Origin: Ailanthus altissimus
Taxonomy: Eukaryota > Streptophyta > Magnoliopsida > Sapindales > Simaroubaceae
Assembly: GCA_946807835.1 (NCBI GenBank)
Contig: OX327710.1
Span: 19,208,501-19,272,500 of the forward strand
Direction: 5' to 3'
DNA length: 64,000 nt
Shown here piece by piece: positions 37,981-49,868 of this stretch. The notes under the pieces were generated by a model, which was given only the letters and a program-made list of their open reading frames with translations, did no database searches and was not told the DNA's origin. Both the position numbers and the translations under genes were made by a program. The stretch's first letter is position 1; the number at the start of each line of letters is the position of its first letter.

Positions 37981-38739
37981 CTACGTAAGACATTAGGAGA
38001 ACATTCCTTACGTGAAGTCTCAGAGCACAACCAAAGAACCCATTACAAACTCGGGGTATACCAAGCTCACCACTTTCTTGTTCAACATCGAGGATTTACG
38101 TGAAGTCCCAGAGCACAACCAAATAACCCATCACAAACCCGGGGTATACCAGGCTCACCACATTCTCGGAGATATGATTAACTTCTTATAAACTCATGAT
38201 TCTCCGCATATCTACGCAAGACGTTAGGAGAACATGCCTCACGTGAAGTGTCAGAGCATAACTAAAGAACCCATCACAAACCCAGGGTATACCAAGCTCA
38301 CCACCTTCTCGTTCAGCACTGATGATTTACTTGAAATCCTATAGCATAACCAAAGAACCCATCACAAACTTGGGGCATACCAAGTTCACTACCCTCTCGT
38401 TCAGCACCGAGAATTTACATGAAGTCCCAGAGCACAACCATAGAATCTATTACAAACCCGGGACATACCAAACTCATCACCTTCTCGTTCAGCACTGAGA
38501 ATTTTTGCCACATAGCTAACTTCGGAGCATGACTTTGATACTACTGTCAAGAGTTTAACGAATCACACATATCTTCACATTAGTGTAATATTGTCCACTT
38601 TAAATTTAAGCCTTCATAATTTTTCTTTTAAACTTTCAATATGCCTCGTACTAATAGAAATATAATTAATTCTTTATAAATTTATAATCTTTTCTATATT
38701 TAATTAATATAAAATATTTATTCGCTTTTCCTTATCACA
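37819..38739 (-). mobile_element. TRIM-like mini LTR retrotransposon
   Basis: On the minus strand the 5' LTR is 38739-38545 (about 195 bp, ends related to TGTTAAGG...TTGACA). It is followed directly by TAGTATCAAAGTC, a decayed match to the initiator-Met primer binding site TGGTATCAGAGC. The internal region holds no coding sequence but a minisatellite. The other LTR (37980-37819) is truncated. In neighbouring array units the bases before the LTR read GAGAGGAGTAT, a polypurine tract. Total size and lack of genes fit the TRIM class. The LTR carries the TATAA-containing phrase ATCATGGGTTTATAAGGAG. Confidence 0.7.
38012..38507. repeat. 88-bp minisatellite inside the TRIM-like element
   Basis: Five units begin with tgaagtcc(c)agagcac-type sequence at 38012, 38100, 38243, 38331 and 38419. 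Each continues through cccatcacaaacccggggta and ccaagctcaccaccttctc. Spacing is 88 bp except between units 2 and 3, where an extra LTR fragment (38170-38242) is inserted. Units are GC-rich relative to surroundings. Confidence 0.88.
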
Positions 38740-39140
38740 TACATTAATTGCAATATAGTATCTAAAAATATTACCTTATATATATTACCCAATTCCGTAC
38801 TTGGCAAAAAATACTACATCAGAGAGTGTAGTCTCATCTGCATCAAATATCCAAATGTCCTTGCTGTCTCCGGCCAGCTCCAGGCCTTGGAAAAACCAAA
38901 AGCCTCGTAAGTGATGGCTTTCGAGTCTAGCAGGTGCTCGTTGCTTAAAGTGTAATCTTCAAGATATTGTTCCCACACTTTTATAGTTGTTGCCAATCTC
39001 TAATAATATTTGTTTCTACACCGAGACGACAACTGAGGCATGAGAAGTCATCATCATAAGCAGGCACTATTCTCGCAGCAAACGTTGCTACAAATATTAA
39101 TGTAGCTAGCAGTAACAAGAAAAAGGCTTAAGACTCTTAT

Positions 39141-39290
39141 GCTTTATTACGTTTCTTTTGCAGAAGATAAAAGTACTGTTTGTTTTTATACTTTGATTAC
39201 CCGCATTTTGATTCCTTTATTTATAGGCTATGTATTGTAAAATGACCTCAGAATTCTAGCAAATTATCCCATACTTTGATTAAATTCAGC
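39141..39290 (-). promoter_or_regulatory. Relic promoter block of the pseudogene
   Basis: Minus strand shows GAGGTCATTTTACAA followed by CCTATAAATAAAGGAATC, the same arrangement as in front of the live gene at 43929. This confirms that the pseudogene once was a complete gene. Confidence 0.55.
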
Positions 39291-39629
39291 ATATGAAAAA
39301 TGAATTTGGGCTCTTCATAATAGTTGATGTCGTACATTTTGGGCATTATTGATCCTCTCAACATGATAGCTTCAAGAAACAGAAGTAAAGTTTTAATATT
39401 TGTTCAAGATTATATTGTCTTCCGCTCATCCTTATTAATGTATTAGTTCCATTATACAATATCGAGTAAGGATTCTATTTAATGGTTCATATATTTAATC
39501 ATGTATGTGCTTCACATTTCGGGATTGTGGCACTTTTTCTCACAAAGATCACTTAATTTAAAGATCTAGAGGCCGGTCATTTTTAATTATTTCAATTAAT
39601 TTTTTATTTATAAAAATTTTAGATAGACA
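39291..39629. other. Spacer upstream of the pseudogene
   Basis: AT-rich upstream DNA of the pseudogene; nothing else recognised. Confidence 0.4.
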
Positions 39630-40640
39630 ATTCAAGAGGAGGTGAATTGAATAATTTAAAAATTAATGCACTAATATACAAAAATTTATATAAATATTAA
39701 AACATAAACAAATTTAATAACACATAATTATAATAAATAATAGAGTAAGGGATAGAGAGAATGACACCCAGATATTTATGTGGTTCAGCACTCCATACGA
39801 TCTACGTCCGTGCCCTAAGCAATTCGCCTTGAGGATTTCACTAACTTACCTTAAACTAAGGTAAAAAATCAATACACTTGACTTTCAAAGTATAAAGAAA
39901 TATTTACAATAAATTAGTTTTCAAGGTACCAATTACACCCTTACAATAAAAGAGTAACAACTCTTCCTTTAAAGTATTTTTCATAAAAACTTTAATAAAA
40001 TATTACAAAAATTGATAAATAAAATAATTTAAACTTCAAAATGAATAAATATGAAGATATAAAACAGTGAAACTCTCAATTCTGATATATGACGTTTTTC
40101 TTCTTTCTATCTTCTTCTTTAGCTTAAAATGAGTGGAGTATTTATAAGGAGTGAAAAATAGTCATTGCTATAGTAACTCTTTCGTGCTACAGTGATGCTA
40201 CAGTGACTTAACTGTTGCTACAAGAAATCATAGTAACTTGACTATTGTATAGTAATCCATCCGTTGCTACAGTGCCCCCCGCTACAGTGCTGTCATAAAA
40301 GTTTTGATTTTTTACGTTTTAGTCAATTTTTTAAAATTATTAAAACTTTATATTTTGATCCAATTTCAGTATGTTTGAATGATTTTGCTATAATTTTTTT
40401 ATAAATAACTCCAAATTTATTTTTATAAAATTCTTTGAAAAGCTAACATAATTATCATTCTATTATCGTCAAATTTGTGCATATTTTTTGTTTCATACAG
40501 TACTAGTATAATTTTGAATGTATTCTTCTATTTTATTTGCTTCTAATTTACTTTACTTATGTATTTAATTCTTTCAATGTTTGATATTGAATTTGTTATT
40601 ATCAAAACATCAATATATAATTAGAAACTCAACAGTTTAC
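39630..40640. mobile_element. Degenerate LTR-retrotransposon-type fragment
   Basis: Begins near aagaggaggtgaattgaata, contains atgtggttcagcactccatac and ctacgtccgtgcc, a run of (g)ctacagtg repeats at 40160-40290, and ends around tatcaaaacatcaatatataattagaaactcaacag. These phrases, in this order, are typical of a common gene-free class of plant retrotransposon-derived sequence. No protein domain is visible and boundaries are approximate. Confidence 0.55.
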
Positions 40641-41879
40641 CACTTGACTTTGAATTATACGTAGCTTGGGGGAATATATTATGGTTGTCAATAATAATTC
40701 ATCTCATGCTAATGAAGCTTTCACTATGTCAAACTTTTTTCTCTAAAAAAACAACCGTTCTCGGTGGAGAATAAAACAACTCATATAAATAGATGAGAAA
40801 GCATATTATATATGCATGCAGTCAAAATATGATCAGTACTAAATTAACTGATATAAACTCTTTAATTGTGTCTATTGCATAATATATTCTGATCAATTCT
40901 TTTTTAAAGAAAAAAAAATTGTTTATAGTTTATGCGCTCCATATGTGATGGATTATGTAGCGGTAAGAGATCTTTTAATTTCAAATTTTTATTTAAATAA
41001 TAACTTAAAAGTTTTATTCATTAATCTCGCACAATGTAATCGTATGTATTCAGAGTGAAGAATAGTATTCAATGTTTGCTAACACTAACTTGAGATTAAC
41101 AAATAAAAATTTGTGTCAAAAATTGAAGTAACCTCACTTTTATGTATTTATTTCTGTATATTCAAGGAATTTGGCTATTTCTGTATATAACTAATGGATC
41201 AAAATTTTCTCTTACTCCAGACTTTTTTTTTTAAAAGAGCCTATATACTTCAGACTTTTATATGAGTAAATATAAATAGAAATTAATTGGTAAAAAAAAT
41301 AAACTTAACAAAATAATATACTCTATCAAGAGATCGTTCAATTCATATCTAAGTTCAAAAATGACGAAAAGATCCCAATTTATGATCAATTCCATTACAT
41401 TAATTATATATCTTATGCAATATGACAAATATTAATGACTTTCAAAAGAGTCGTAACTCAATTTCCATATAAAAATTTTAATCATATATTATACAGATTT
41501 CGATCCGTCTCTAACTTTTTTTTTTTTTTTGTATATCCTTAAATTAAAAGTTAATGACATATGATATTAACAAAATTGTATCACTAAATTAAGACGAATA
41601 AAAAAAAGGAGATGATCGGAATCCATGTAATATATGCTGGGGATGCATGCCGGAGCCATACCTTTCATATTTGTTTGTGCTTGGCTTACCAAGGTTATTG
41701 AATTAACCTATATATTTGTGTGCAAGTCTTTGTTTGAGACGAAAAAGTAATAAACACAAAAAATCTGCAGATTTATTGAGCTTTGTAGCAACTAAAAAAC
41801 AAATTCTACTTTTTTATTTTATTTTTTAATTTCAATTTAATTCTATTCATTTTCAACTGTTTAAGACTTCAACAGAGAT
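40641..41879. other. AT-rich intergenic DNA
   Basis: No gene or repeat structure recognised. Confidence 0.4.
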
Positions 41880-42540
41880 TAACAAGTCAGACTTATCGTG
41901 AGATTTGCACCCTCGGTTGTGGTTGTCATGATGCTCATCAAGACGCCTTCTTCATGATTTCCATTTGTCATAGCATAAGCAATCTATGAGTCTTTGCCTT
42001 TATATAAAATCTTGTGGTGCTAATAAATGATTTGGTTCTTATCCATGATGGCCAAGTGTGTGTAATCCTCGTCATGGCAGACACATGGCCTGCTGTCTCA
42101 TCTGTCGTGGTGATCTTGTGCGCAAAGATTGATATCATTAGTGCTGTCGCAACTGATGCCCCACTAGATTCAAGTGCGGTATCAACTACCAGCAGCCACT
42201 ACAAAATACAAATGTTCCTGGTGGTGACCTTGTCGAGGTGCAAAGCAATATAATGTTTACACAGTTGGTGATTTCAGCAACAGTGAAATGGGTGGTTGAC
42301 GCTGGCGTAAGTGGGGCATTCATCAGTCTCATGGGAGCACCTACAGATCGATATCGTCGTTGGCCTCAAGTGTCAAGAAGAACACCAACCTGATCAGTGT
42401 GCTCCAACAAGTAGTTAGCTGACAGGGCGACATTGTTGAAAGGCTTGATTACTGATGTGGACTAGAGGCGATGAGACCACACAGTGGTGCTCAAGGACAT
42501 CATCGACGTGGTGCTTATCCCGACTTAAAAATTTTAGATT
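41880..42540. other. Unidentified GC-richer island, possible eroded gene
   Basis: Base composition rises clearly above the flanks for about 650 bp. Open stretches exist on both strands (for example 42014-42253 on +; on the minus strand an interrupted frame including SANYLLEHTDQVGVLLD and HFTVAEITNCV), each broken by stops. This looks like an old coding fragment, but no family could be named. Confidence 0.35.
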
Positions 42541-43928
42541 CTCAAATCTGTAAACACAAGTTTTTCTTATTTCTTTGAGCCCTTTTGCATAAATTTATTT
42601 ATACAAGAGGAAGGGTTCTTGAAAAAAGAATAAGATTGTGGATTATCAGAAATCAGATTCTCATATGTATGCGTCGTCTTTTCACTCTTTTGGCTCCTCA
42701 ACCAATTAAATTCTCACCTAAAGGTATTATATATAGATAGATAGATAGATAGATACTGATTTTTGAAGCAATTTGAGTTCTCAATGGTAAGAAAAAGTGG
42801 AAGCTGGGTTATTTGAAACTTTGTTATTGGAAATCTATTTTGGAATATGTTTGGACATCATTAAAGTGACGTTAGAAATGGAAAAAAAAATGCCTTCAAT
42901 GATTATGCATGGGCAAATGGCATGTATTAATTGGTGCCGATTATTGACTGGTTTTGGGTGTGGGAATGAAACATTAAAATTTTATTGTTTAGAGAAATGA
43001 AAATTAAATTAATTTATATTATTATGAAGGTAAAAGAACATTGAACTCCTTTAAGAGAGATGCAAACTTCAATAAATTCAAAAATATTATTTACACTATT
43101 ATAAAGTAATAATTTTTTGTCTATTTAACTGAAAAAAAATTAAATCTTTAAAATTTTAAAAAATAAACATGCAAACTTCCTTTTGTTATTAAAATTAACA
43201 GAATCTATTATTTTGATAAAGATATGTGAAAAATTTTAAATTATTAAAGTTTATGTCCATTTCCTTAAACTTTAAGAAACTTTAAGGTTCAAATGACATT
43301 TTTTCTTTTGTGAAAAACATGTTTACCCCTTAAAAAATCAATTTTACCCCTTAAAAAATCAATTTAACAAAATATTTGGGACCAGGACTAAATGAATATA
43401 TGTCAAGCAATTAAGATTAAATTGGTATATATCAATAATTAAGTTGGTATATATTAATTAAATCAATGACTAAACTAATAATTTTTTGTCTTTAGGTGTA
43501 GTTCGGTTGGTTATGAATGTATAAAGTGCTCTCTGCCACTTAAATTTGAATAAAATTAAGAAGCAAGAATTAATGCTCACTGACCATTCTTTTTATTAAA
43601 AAAAGAAGTCAATTGCACTTGTAGAAGTGATTTTCCTAACAAACTTCTCTTTAGTTTATAAGGACGCACGTAATAAACAAAGAGTTGCACCAAAAAAAAA
43701 AAAACCCGCTTCTCCAAAAACTTTTAAAAAATAATTTTAAGCTCTTTATGCCATGAGGAAGAGGCGGTGTTTAGAAATTATTTTTGAAATGTTAGTGGTG
43801 AAAATGATAATTATATCAAACACCGTAGACGGTAACAAACAATTTCTGAGGTCATTTTACAAGCGTAGCCTTTATAAAAAGGAGGCAAATTGGCCATCCA
43901 ATGTATCAAATCTTCTGCCAAAAACAAA
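42541..43928. other. Spacer with a GATA microsatellite, and promoter of the next gene
   Basis: A (GATA)n run lies at 42734-42755. The rest is AT-rich. The last 100 bases are the promoter and leader of the phosphatase gene at 43929. Confidence 0.5.
43845..43915 (+). promoter_or_regulatory. Proximal promoter block with TATA box (gene at 43929)
   Basis: GAGGTCATTTTACAA at 43849 is followed by CCTTTATAAAAAGGAGGCAAA (TATA near 43871-43878) and TTGGCCATCCAATGTATCAAA. The order and spacing recur at the other phosphatase loci. The leader would be about 25-30 nt. Confidence 0.65.
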
Positions 43929-45033
43929 ATGGCTAGCATTGGAGTGTGTTCATTCTTTGTTTCTCTAGTTACAATCTTAGCAATATTGTCCCAGGTCTCG
44001 GCCCAGCATATCCCCAGTCTCAGTCGCCATGCCGTTGCTGACAATGAAGCTGATCTTGGCTTCTCATGCCCGGGTTGGCGCTTTGGTGTAGAAACAAACA
44101 ACGTGAGAGATTGGGCACTTGTTCCAAAAAGCTGCGAAGACTACGTGGGAGATTACATGCAAGGCGTCCAGTACAGGGCAGACTCGGGAGTCGTTACCGA
44201 TGAGGCTTTCCGCTATGCTAAGAGCCTGAATATGCCCGGCGATGGCAAGGACATTTGGATCTTTGACATAGATGAAACCTCGCTTTCTAATTTACCCTTG
44301 TTTGCTCAGTATGGATACGGGTACGTAACTAATTATTTAAGTGTACTTGTAACGTTGTACTGATATACACAAGTAATGTTTAACAAATTATAACTAATAG
44401 TATGGTAAGTGATGTATTGACAATTAATATTAGTCATTGCCATGGGTCGAAAATTTCAGGGCCGACCCAATTAATTACACGGCGTTCGAAGAGTGGGTAC
44501 TCAAAGGGGAATTGCCAGTATTGCCAGAGAGTCTTGGGCTGTACAATAGATTATTGAGTCTTGGGATTGAGGTTGTTTTCCTGACGGGAAGACCCGAAAG
44601 GGTGAGAAATTGCACCGAAAGCAATCTGAAGAAAGCTGGATATCAAACTTGGGAGAAGCTTATCCTCAGGTAATTAAGCCACCAAGCTCTTCTTTATAAA
44701 TAGCTACTGTGCTTATGTTTACTAATCATCTATCTATCCACTTATATTTGATAGATTGTAATTTTATTTCACAATACATAGTTGCAGATTAAAAATTACT
44801 ATAACAACCAATTTCAAAAATTTCCTAAGCAACCTTTTGTTTTTTGGGACCTTAGGAATTCAACTCAGCTGAATGATACACAAGTTGAATACAAATCAGC
44901 TGAAAGAGAGAAGCTCGTGAAGAGTGGATATAGAATCGTTGGAAATATTGGTGATCAATGGAGTGATCTGCTGGGGCATTTTCCTGGAAAGCGGTCTTTC
45001 AAGCTGCCTAATCCCATGTACTACGCTGAATAG
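43929..45033 (+). CDS. HAD-superfamily acid phosphatase (VSP/acid phosphatase 1-like), 259 aa
   Basis: Exons 43929-44320, 44460-44669 and 44856-45033 (phase-2 introns) give 259 residues. A signal peptide (MASIGVCSFFVSLVTILAIL...VSA) is followed by RFGVETNNVRDWALVPKSCEDYVGDYM. Then come motif I DIDET, motif II FLTGRPE, KSAEREKL with the expected Lys, and GNIGDQWSDL. It ends FKLPNPMYYAE. All HAD catalytic positions are intact. It is the only plus-strand member of the cluster; closest paralog is the gene at 30687-31802. A secreted or vacuolar acid phosphatase is the likely role, perhaps with storage function as in legume VSPs. Confidence 0.93.
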
Positions 45034-47104
45034 TCAAATATTAATAAGTTGGGATGATTGTTGCACTAAATTGCGAGTGCCTCCAGGTGCAACAATGTTT
45101 TAGAATAAATTTTCATGTAATAAATGGTCCGAGGCTTATATATTTGGACTTTGCTTTAATAAATAAAAGTTTGATCATTTAAATCACATCTTCGTCTCAT
45201 GAATCAAAATATTAATCCAACAGCAGGAATACTTGAACAGAGGTAAATTAAGACATGCAAATGAGACATCATTTAAAGAGTTAAAACTCTCAAGCAAATA
45301 TATGTCGCATTGATTATATATTAATATTTTTAAATAATGCGAAGGCAGATTTACATTTACATTGAAATTCAAATTTTATGATTTTCTTTTTTTGTACCAA
45401 AGTTAAATTTACAGTGTGTTTGGATATTTTGTGATTTTGTGGTGTGGTTTTCTTTTAAAACTGAAATCTAAAAGTTGCGAAATAATAAGAGATTGACCTT
45501 GATTTCTAGCCAGTCTGCCAGCTATGGTGGTGAGGACTGAGTTGGAAAAAGCCGAGTAGGTCTCTTTAGTGAAGCTCAAAGTTGGTTTATGTACACTTTA
45601 TTTTGAGTTTTGCGTAATTTGATCTCTCTTGGGCACAATGGTTAGTCTAATTAATTGCCTTAATAACCAAAGTTCGGTAGAAATCTGCTATGTTATAATA
45701 ATTGTGTCAATAGTTGGTTGAATAAAGCTACGTTTTATTTTATTTTGTTTATTTTAAAGTCTTCGAGAGACATGCATATAGTCGACAAAGATATATCCAA
45801 AATTGAAATTATAGACACCAAAACTTACTAAAATAATTGGGAATCACCTCTAGATCTTCAAATAAAAATCTAATAATTAAGGAGGACTATATAGTGAATT
45901 GCATGTACATAATTAGAAAAACGAAGTTTCTTCCAATGAAAATTCATTGAGTATTATGCATGCTTGACATGATCAATCTATAATTAATTATACCAACAAA
46001 GAGAAAATGATGGAGAAAAAGCCAAAGTTTCTTTCAACAATTAGTTCATTTTCCAAAAGAGGAAAATTATATAGTTATTAGTATCATTTTATTAAAAAAG
46101 TAATACTAAAATAATAAAACTATAACATATTTATTTTATGGTGGAAGGATGAACATTCTAATTATTTTTTTTATTTTTTATTTTCGAATTTTTATTAATA
46201 TTAAAATACATTAATATTTTATACTCATTAAAAAGAATAAATACATTATGGGTTTTATTATTATTTTTTTCAAAAATACTAAAAATAAATAAAATTATAA
46301 GATATTTATTTTTCTCAAAAATATTAAATATTAATGTATTTAAAAATTATTAAATATTAATGAAAATTTAAAATATAAAATCTAAAATAAAATTAAGATA
46401 ATCAGAATATTCATCCATCCGTCATAATATAAATATATTATAGTTTTTATTATTTAAAAAAATTACATTAATAATTTATACAAAAAAATAATAAAAGAAT
46501 GATGTCAATAATGTAAATGTAGATTAGTAAAAAGATAATAAGAGTTGAAATTTAACTGAATCTTTGTAACGATAAGGAGTATTTTGAGTTATATAAAATT
46601 TCAGAGAATAAATAAATAAAACTCAAAACTGTTGGGGAGACATATATAATTCCCCTAAAACAATTATTTATTATTTTCATCGAACTTTAAGAGTCTTAAT
46701 TAAGTGGCAACTTTTTTCCTGTTATCCATCTAGTATAATTACTCTAGTGAATAACACCTCTTACAATATAATTTTTAAAATTTTGTGAATATCTTATTTT
46801 TAATTACAACTTTATTAATGTCATGATTAAAAGATTAGTATAACCAACTAAGATTGAGACTCAAATAGTGCCATCCAGAAATTTATACTTACCTTTTAAT
46901 CACTAATGATGATAATAAACAGCATAAATGGTTTGCCATTTTCACAAAGTAAGCCAATTTCCATAAAGTAAGAGTTTGTTTGGCCCTTAAAAGGAAATAA
47001 CTATTGTTATTATTGAATAAGGACCCGTATTTAAATATTTGTGACTAACTGATTGATCCTCTGCAAATGGTGCAGTAGCTCAACAAGATAAGTTCCATAA
47101 TGGG
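45034..47104. other. 3'UTR and AT-rich intergenic DNA
   Basis: 3'UTR to about 45170 (aataaa signal at 45161), then AT-rich spacer with mutually complementary A/T arms around 46150-46400. No gene recognised. Confidence 0.45.
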
Positions 47105-47290
47105 TCATTTCTGAAAACTTCCCAGAAATTTTTGAGATCATTTCACAAGAAGTAGCATTTATGAAGGCGGCAAACTTGCCATCCTAAATATCGAACAAAC
47201 TGTTTATCTTGTGCCCAAAACAATAGTAATAGAGCATTGGGGGGGTGTTATCATTCTTCGTTTCTCCTGCTACAATTTTTTAGCCAAAAA
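47105..47290 (+). pseudogene. Orphan promoter and first-exon remnant of a phosphatase paralog
   Basis: The sequence gagatcatttcacaagaag, catttatgaaggcggcaaac, ttgccatcctaaatatcgaac and ttcttcgtttctcctgctacaat aligns step by step with 43845-43985, the promoter and signal-peptide region of the live plus-strand gene. The ATG is lost and homology ends near 47290 in a poly-A run; nothing of exons 2-3 follows. Confidence 0.75.
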
Positions 47291-47722
47291 AAAAAAGAAT
47301 CCCAATTTAATCAAATACGACACTAAGCCAATGCCCCTATATACCTCCATCACTGGTGCTCCATTTTTAACCAAAAAATAGTAGTACTCTGAAAATGGGG
47401 TGTGTAGTATATAATTTGATGCATTGAAGGCTTTAAATTCCAGATGTTTTTCCTGAATTTCTCAAACCACTGATGCTAAAGCTCCCTTAGTGATTGATCA
47501 TTCTACTAAGATTTTTATGGATTATTATTTATTTAACTGTTTGGATTTGGTCGTCTTTTTCTTTTTCTTTTTTTGTGTAACTTATTGCTACAGGGATTCA
47601 TCTTGTTCCAGAAATACAATAGCTCAATAAAATGCAAGTGCCTCCAGACTCCAGTGCAGAAATTAGAAAAATATACAAAGAAAAATTACACAACCATCAT
47701 AAAAACAAAATAAGAAAACATG

Positions 47723-47794
47723 TGTGGCTGCTGGGATTCGAGCCCAGGTCTCCACGGCCACAACGTGGAATTCTTACCACTAAACTACAGCCAC
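47723..47794 (-). tRNA. tRNA-His (anticodon GUG)
   Basis: The minus strand gives a 72-nt cloverleaf: acceptor GTGGCTG/CAGCCAC, discriminator A at 47723, D arm TAGTTTAGTGGTAA, anticodon stem CCACG/CGTGG with loop TTGTGGC (anticodon GTG at 47761-47759), and T arm GGGCTCGAATCCC. The extra 5' G of tRNA-His is added after transcription. It lies between two phosphatase genes and is not part of their structure. Confidence 0.96.
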
Positions 47795-48184
47795 ATATCG
47801 CTTCAAGTTGTCTTTAGATTTCTGAAATATAAAAAACCAAAAGTAAACGACGAAGGCAACATTGCTTGCGGTTTGGTGCCAACATTAGGGCCAGATTTTG
47901 TGATTTCATGATTTGCTAGTTTGGGTTCGAGCTATAATATTATGAATTTATGATATTAAATCACTCGACTTAAATTTTTGAATCAGATTTTACGAGCATA
48001 AGAAAACGTGAAATCCTCAATAAACCCAACGAGCATCGTCGATCAAATTTCACCAGGCCATTCTTCCACAGTACCTATGAATGTGTTAATTAATTTTCTT
48101 ATTGAGCAATCACATGCTTACAAATTTGGTGCACAGAAGGCTAGCTGTTGCTTTTTATTTTAAACCCTGAATTGAAAATTGCTC
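47795..48184. other. Spacer and 3'UTR
   Basis: Non-coding DNA, the right part being the 3'UTR of the following minus-strand gene. Confidence 0.4.
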
Positions 48185-49587
48185 TTAGCTAATGTAATAT
48201 AGTGGATCAGGCAGCTTGAATGTCCGATTACCGGTGTTGGAGCCGAGGAGATCGCTCCACTGATCACCTATGTTTCCGATGATCCTATATCCTTTCTCTT
48301 CCAGCTTTTTCCTTTCACTTGATTTGTACACAACTGCTGTTTTTCCCGAATAAGATGATTCCCTGCAGCCAACGATATTACTTGTTGGAGATTAAAAATA
48401 ATCCTAGCTAGTAAACAAAGAAGCTTGACTATGGCTACACCTAACTTCAAATCATATATTGTTAACCCTTTATCTGATAGAATTGTTTTGTATTTAGATG
48501 ATAATATTCTGTAAATATTGTAGTCTCTAAAAGAGAACCCAATTGATTTGACTTCTTGCAATGAAACTAAGAAATTAAGAGATCTATTTTTTCTCACCCT
48601 AAGAAATTTAATTTCCACATATGCATAGAAATGAAAAAAGAAAAATCAGTAAACACTGTACTGCAGTACTTAAAAACATGAAATAATCACCACAATAGAA
48701 GGGCGGTTATTAGTATTGAATTGGCTTAAATGGGAATAGAAATCTGGGGTGTTGCTATAATACATCATAGGATTAAAAAAATGTGATTGCTCAAAAACAA
48801 AAGAAATTAAAAAAACGAAAATTGCCTTACTTAAGGATGAGATTTTCCCAAGTGTGGAATCCAGCATTCTTTAAATTTGTTTCTGTAACACTTCTCTGGG
48901 CTTCTGGTCTTCCCGTAAGGAAGACAATCTTAATACCCCTTGACAATAATTTTTTGTACAGCTTAAGACTCTCTGGCAATGCTGGTGCTTCGCCTTTGTT
49001 GACCCATTCATTGAACAATGAGTTGTTATACGGTTCCACCCTGAAATTTTCTCCCTCAAGTCAAATTAGTAATGATATTTTTTTTTAATTTGTTATATTC
49101 TTATTTACTCAGAAATCGAAATTTTATTAGAAAAAAAAGATGAAATTAATTATAGATGAGCAAGCAAGTGATAAACTTATTTTATGGTTAAGTACCCGAA
49201 TCCATGCTTAGCATAGTAGGGCAAATTAGAGAGTGAGGTTTCATCTATGTCAAAAACCCAAACGTTCTTGCCATCGCTGCCATGTTTGAGGCTTTGAGCA
49301 TAGAGAATAGCCTCATTAGCCACCACTTCCGAGTCTTTCCTGTACTGGTGGCCTAACATGTAATGCCCCACATAGTCTTCACACTTTTCTGGAACAGTTT
49401 TCCATCCTCTAATGTTATTAGTTTCAACACCAAGTCGCCAACTCAGGCACGACAACCCGGGAACATCGTTGCTCCGGGCGCCAGATTGTGGGCGGAGAAG
49501 GTGAATCTGATGGGGAATGCCCCAGACTGAGTCCTGGGATGTTGCTACAAGTGTAGCTAGAAAAGAGAAGAGTGTTAGCGGCTTCAT
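48185..49587 (-). CDS. HAD-superfamily acid phosphatase (VSP/acid phosphatase 1-like), 259 aa
   Basis: Exons 49587-49196, 49040-48831 and 48362-48185 (phase-2 introns) give 259 residues. The signal peptide is MKPLTLFSFLATLVATS. The body carries SCLSWRLGVETNNIRGW and ECEDYVG-like KCEDYVGHYMLG, motif I DIDET, then VEPYNNSLFNEWVNKGEAPALPESL (exon 2, full form), motif II FLTGRPE, KSSERKKL and GNIGDQWSDL. It ends FKLPDPLYYIS. Fully conserved catalytic set. It groups with the truncated gene at 57274-58468 (shared LATxVATSQ and LLRPxSG N-terminal features), so the cluster contains two subtypes. Confidence 0.93.
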
Positions 49588-49624
49588 GCGATGTTATTTT
49601 CAGGAGATAATTAAGCAGTTGATG

Positions 49625-49690
49625 CTTTGAGTTGGCAAATTTGCCTCCTTTATAATGACTGTCTTCTATAATGACCTCCATGTTATATAA
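49625..49690 (-). promoter_or_regulatory. Proximal promoter block (gene at 48185-49587)
   Basis: Minus strand: GGAGGTCATTATAGAAGACAG, then CATTATAAAGGAGGCAAATTTGCCAAC. Same order as at 43845-43915, about 40-100 nt before the ATG. Confidence 0.6.
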
Positions 49691-49702
49691 AATTACCGAT
49701 AT

Positions 49703-49868
49703 TATTTAAAAATAATGTTAGATATCTTAAATTATATTTAAAAAATAAAGTGTCAAATAATTATTGAATTTAATAAATTATTTTAAAATTTATATTATTT
49801 CACCTCTCAATAATTATTTAACACATTATTTTTTAAATAATATTTAAAATATCCAATATTACTCTATC
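49703..49868. mobile_element. Palindromic MITE, copy 4
   Basis: About 165 bp: left arm aataatgttagatatcttaaattatattt, centre aattattttaaaatttatattatttcac, right arm ttaaataatatttaaaatatccaatattactc. It is adjacent to the promoter block of the phosphatase gene. Confidence 0.65.

Larger units (their letters stand above)
35878..39140 (-). pseudogene. Decayed HAD acid phosphatase gene with exon 2 present four times
   Basis: Exon 1 remnant 39140-38789: the start codon has become ATA (39140-39138), and a stop (TAA) and frame shifts follow GVETNIIRDW. The segment with FDADET-like motif I and the exon-1 splice donor (GG|GTAATA at 38788) are still visible. Exon-2-like sequence (homologous to ALPESLKLYNRL...VVFLTGRPE) occurs at 35878-36070, about 36520-36692, 37058-37230 and 37595-37770. 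All copies lack the NEWVDKGEA-like part and carry stops. Only the copy at 35878 keeps its own splice donor. No exon 3 was found. Intron 1 is filled by a small LTR element and its duplicated ends. Non-functional as a phosphatase. Confidence 0.85.

Noticed and set aside
38012..38507. CRISPR-like array from the regular 88-bp spacing
   Set aside because: The units are contiguous with no unique spacers, and the DNA is plant nuclear; it is a minisatellite.
36128..38739. Cassandra-type element carrying a 5S rRNA-like sequence
   Set aside because: The LTR and internal region show no 5S internal promoter sequence; only the small size and primer-site type are shared with TRIMs.
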